In this document: one piece after another, positions 62,076-64,000 of the stretch
How the letters are laid out: every line of letters begins with the position of its first letter
How positions within the stretch are numbered: position 1 is the stretch's first letter
Assembly: GCA_022842725.1 (NCBI GenBank)
Contig: JALHOZ010000002.1
Coordinates: 183,431 to 247,430 of the forward strand
Source of the DNA: Saprospiraceae bacterium
GTDB lineage: Bacteria; Bacteroidota; Bacteroidia; Chitinophagales; Saprospiraceae
Reading direction: 5' to 3'
Length of the DNA stretch: 64,000 bases
Position numbers and translations under genes: made by a program
The notes under the pieces: model-generated
What the model saw: only the letters and a program-made list of their open reading frames with translations
Database searches by the model: none
Told to the model about the DNA's origin: nothing

Positions 62076-63686
62076 ATGCGACTAATTTTCACCTTTCTGT
62101 TTGTTAGCTTATTAACATTCACATATGGACAAATTCACGATTCCCTTTCAAAAAAAGTTGACGCCATCTTTGCTGAATATGACAAAACTAATTCTCCAGG
62201 TTGTGCTTTAGCAATATTAAAAGACGGGAAAATTATTTACAAACGAGCGTATGGAATGTCTAATTTGGAATATAACATTGCCATCACTCCAACTTCAATT
62301 TTTCATATTGCTTCGATTTCTAAACAATTTACGGCGGCAGCCATTGTTCACTTATCTCTGGAAGGAAAACTATCCCTGAATGATGATATTCGAAAATATA
62401 TTCCTGAAGTTCCCGAATTTGGCTATCCAATTACTTTTAACAACCTCATACATCATACAAGTGGTATCAGAGACCAGTGGGACTTGCAAGGACTTGCAGG
62501 CTGGCGTGATGGTGATTTAATTACTGAAAAAGATATACTGGAAATGTTGGCACGTCAAAAATCTTTGAACTTTTTACCGGGGGAAGAATATTTATATTGC
62601 AATACTGGCTATACATTAATTGGAATTGCAGTAAAAAGAATTACAGGAGTTTGTTTAAGGAATTATGCAGATTCAGTTTTTTTTAAACCATTGGGAATGA
62701 CAAATACACATTTTCATAGTGACCATTCTGAAATTACCCCTAACCGCACTTCGGCATATTACAAAGATGATAAAGGAAAATGGAAAATAAGTATTCCTGT
62801 TTTTGACAACTACGGAGCAACAAGCCTCTTTACTACTGTTGAAGATTTAGCAAAATGGGATGAAAATTTTTATACAAAAAAAATTGGAGGGGATACGTTC
62901 ATTACCATGATGCAAACCACAGGTCAGCTTAACAACAAAACGCCTCAAAACTATGCAGCAGGTCTTGTTGTAAGTAATTACAAAGGTTATAAAACAGTGT
63001 GGCATAATGGTGGAGATCACGGCTACAGGAGTAATTTAATCAGATTTCCTGATGAACATTTTTCAATTGTAATTTTGGCAAACCTTGCAGACATAAATCC
63101 AGTCTCACTTTCCAATAAAGTTGCTGATTTGTTTTTGGAAGATAAAAGCATTCAGAATCCAGTTTTTCAAGTGGACAGTATCATTCTTAAAAATTGGGCT
63201 GGTGAGTATTTCGACATGAACTCACAGTCCATAATTAAAATTGATTTTAAAAATGAAACATTATTAGTAGGTTCAACTGTATTAGTGCCAACTAACAATA
63301 ATATATTTAACACCAGTTTATCTACTTTTACTTTTAGTGGAGATTCATCAAACGTAAACCTGTTACTGAACACTAAAGGTTCAATGATTAAAACATTTAA
63401 AAAGGCTAAAAAAAATAAATTATCGATTTCTGAACTCAAGGAATACCAAGGAGATTTTTACAGTAATGAGTTAGACACTAAATACGTTTTGTCGATAAAG
63501 GACAGCAGTTTGCAAATAAAAATTCCCAGAAACGATGAAATAAAAATATCTCCTTTCATTAAAGACATTTTTGCTGGTGATATGATAATTCGATTTACAA
63601 GAAATAAAAAAAATATTATCGACGGATTTTTTCTAAGTACGGGCAGAGTACGTAATCTATATTTCGAGAAAGTATTGCCTAAATAA
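62076..63686 (+). CDS. Secreted serine hydrolase of the beta-lactamase (class C/PBP) family
   Basis: A signal peptide (about residues 1-18, ending TYG) is followed by a serine beta-lactamase-like domain to about residue 350. The catalytic motifs are SISK (Ser80, Lys83), YCN (Tyr174, Asn176) and HNGG (309-312). A C-terminal beta-rich lipocalin-like domain of about 180 residues completes the protein, as in many esterase/peptidase members. It may be a D-aminopeptidase, esterase or penicillin-binding relative; the family does not allow the substrate, or resistance, to be predicted. It stands alone downstream of the mobile element. The ATG start fits the signal peptide. Confidence 0.92.
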   Translation: MRLIFTFLFVSLLTFTYGQIHDSLSKKVDAIFAEYDKTNSPGCALAILKDGKIIYKRAYGMSNLEYNIAITPTSIFHIASISKQFTAAAIVHLSLEGKLSLNDDIRKYIPEVPEFGYPITFNNLIHHTSGIRDQWDLQGLAGWRDGDLITEKDILEMLARQKSLNFLPGEEYLYCNTGYTLIGIAVKRITGVCLRNYADSVFFKPLGMTNTHFHSDHSEITPNRTSAYYKDDKGKWKISIPVFDNYGATSLFTTVEDLAKWDENFYTKKIGGDTFITMMQTTGQLNNKTPQNYAAGLVVSNYKGYKTVWHNGGDHGYRSNLIRFPDEHFSIVILANLADINPVSLSNKVADLFLEDKSIQNPVFQVDSIILKNWAGEYFDMNSQSIIKIDFKNETLLVGSTVLVPTNNNIFNTSLSTFTFSGDSSNVNLLLNTKGSMIKTFKKAKKNKLSISELKEYQGDFYSNELDTKYVLSIKDSSLQIKIPRNDEIKISPFIKDIFAGDMIIRFTRNKKNIIDGFFLSTGRVRNLYFEKVLPK

Positions 63687-64000
63687 AATGGCTTCTTATT
63701 AGATTGACCTTTCTGAGAGCGGGGGCTTGATATTGTATCCACAAAAAAAGAAATATATTTATGAATCATAAGGATAACAAAAGGTTTTTTAACCATTGAG
63801 GAAATATAATGGTGGATTAAAGCATATATTATTTAAAATACCAAATCTCCTCATCCTCTCCACCCTGATTCAGAAAAAAATTTTACCTAAAACCTCCGGG
63901 GTAGTGGTGCTGAAAGATGTGCAGTTCCGTATTCCAAACGAGATCAAAGCCGCTCAGGACTTTGGCTGAGTGAAATGCGCGGGCTGCATAAATCTAAGTT
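63687..64000. other. Window end without a clear gene
   Basis: The stretch has one short frame, 63796-63972, starting at TTG (58 codons), whose end reads VVVLKDVQFRIPNEIKAAQDFG. I cannot name a family with confidence. It could be a fragment of a gene; no terminator or promoter is visible. Confidence 0.4.

Noticed and set aside
62076..63686. Antibiotic-resistance beta-lactamase
   Set aside because: The SxxK, YxN and HNGG motifs are shared by esterases and peptidases of the same superfamily, and the extra C-terminal domain fits those better. Resistance cannot be claimed from sequence.

Overview
The window looks like a chromosomal segment of a Bacteroidota bacterium, plausibly from the Saprospirales (inference). 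The sequence is AT-rich. Three secreted proteins carry C-terminal type IX secretion (T9SS) sorting domains, one of them over 2,200 residues with HYR, C-type lectin and dockerin modules. Promoter candidates fit the Bacteroidota pattern TTG-N18-TAnnTTTG. Shine-Dalgarno sequences are mostly absent, and eight genes appear to start with TTG or GTG.

Positions 532-43746 hold a large surface-polysaccharide locus, all on the + strand, with many 1-11 base gene overlaps. It opens with a membrane nucleotide-sugar 4,6-dehydratase and a WbpP-type 4-epimerase. A tight block at 3966-12023 follows: legionaminic/sialic-type synthase, hydrolysing 2-epimerase, NeuD-type acyltransferase, PtmE-type nucleotidyltransferase, CMP-sugar synthetase, Wzx-like flippase, a candidate nonulosonate transferase and an EpsG/Wzy-like polymerase. 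Next come a large lipoprotein and the UDP-L-FucNAc enzymes FnlA/CapE, FnlB/CapF and FnlC/CapG, interrupted by an FkbM methyltransferase. After these lie two deacetylase-like paralogues, an asparagine synthase, GT4 glycosyltransferases and the WbpG/HisH/HisF-like amidotransferase set. A CapA-like / AMP-ligase / ATP-grasp cassette, two initiating sugar transferases, a LegC-type aminotransferase with a second soluble dehydratase, and ManC close the locus. A SWIM/SNF2 helicase gene sits inside it. No Wza/Wzc export genes are present, so these must lie elsewhere. Together the genes predict a decorated heteropolysaccharide or glycan containing a legionaminic-acid-like sugar and L-FucNAc, with possible amidino, acyl or amide substituents.

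Positions 43854-60025 are a different neighbourhood: an S9 peptidase, a T9SS protein with a small lipoprotein upstream, the giant HYR/lectin/dockerin T9SS protein, a helical protein of unknown function and a small T9SS protein. Several clear intrinsic terminators separate these units.

Positions 60026-64000 are accessory DNA: a 42-bp tandem repeat, two strong dyads, a remnant of a type I restriction methylase gene (hsdM), a REP-associated IS200-like transposase flanked by mirror-image hairpins, and a secreted beta-lactamase-family hydrolase.

Short-period repeats are prominent. Arrays built on roughly 7-nt units fill the gaps at 1-330 and 2515-2935. A heptamer array (12 x 7 nt) lies inside the coding sequence of the FnlC/WecB-type epimerase, where a change of one unit would shift the frame; this is the most unusual signal in the window.
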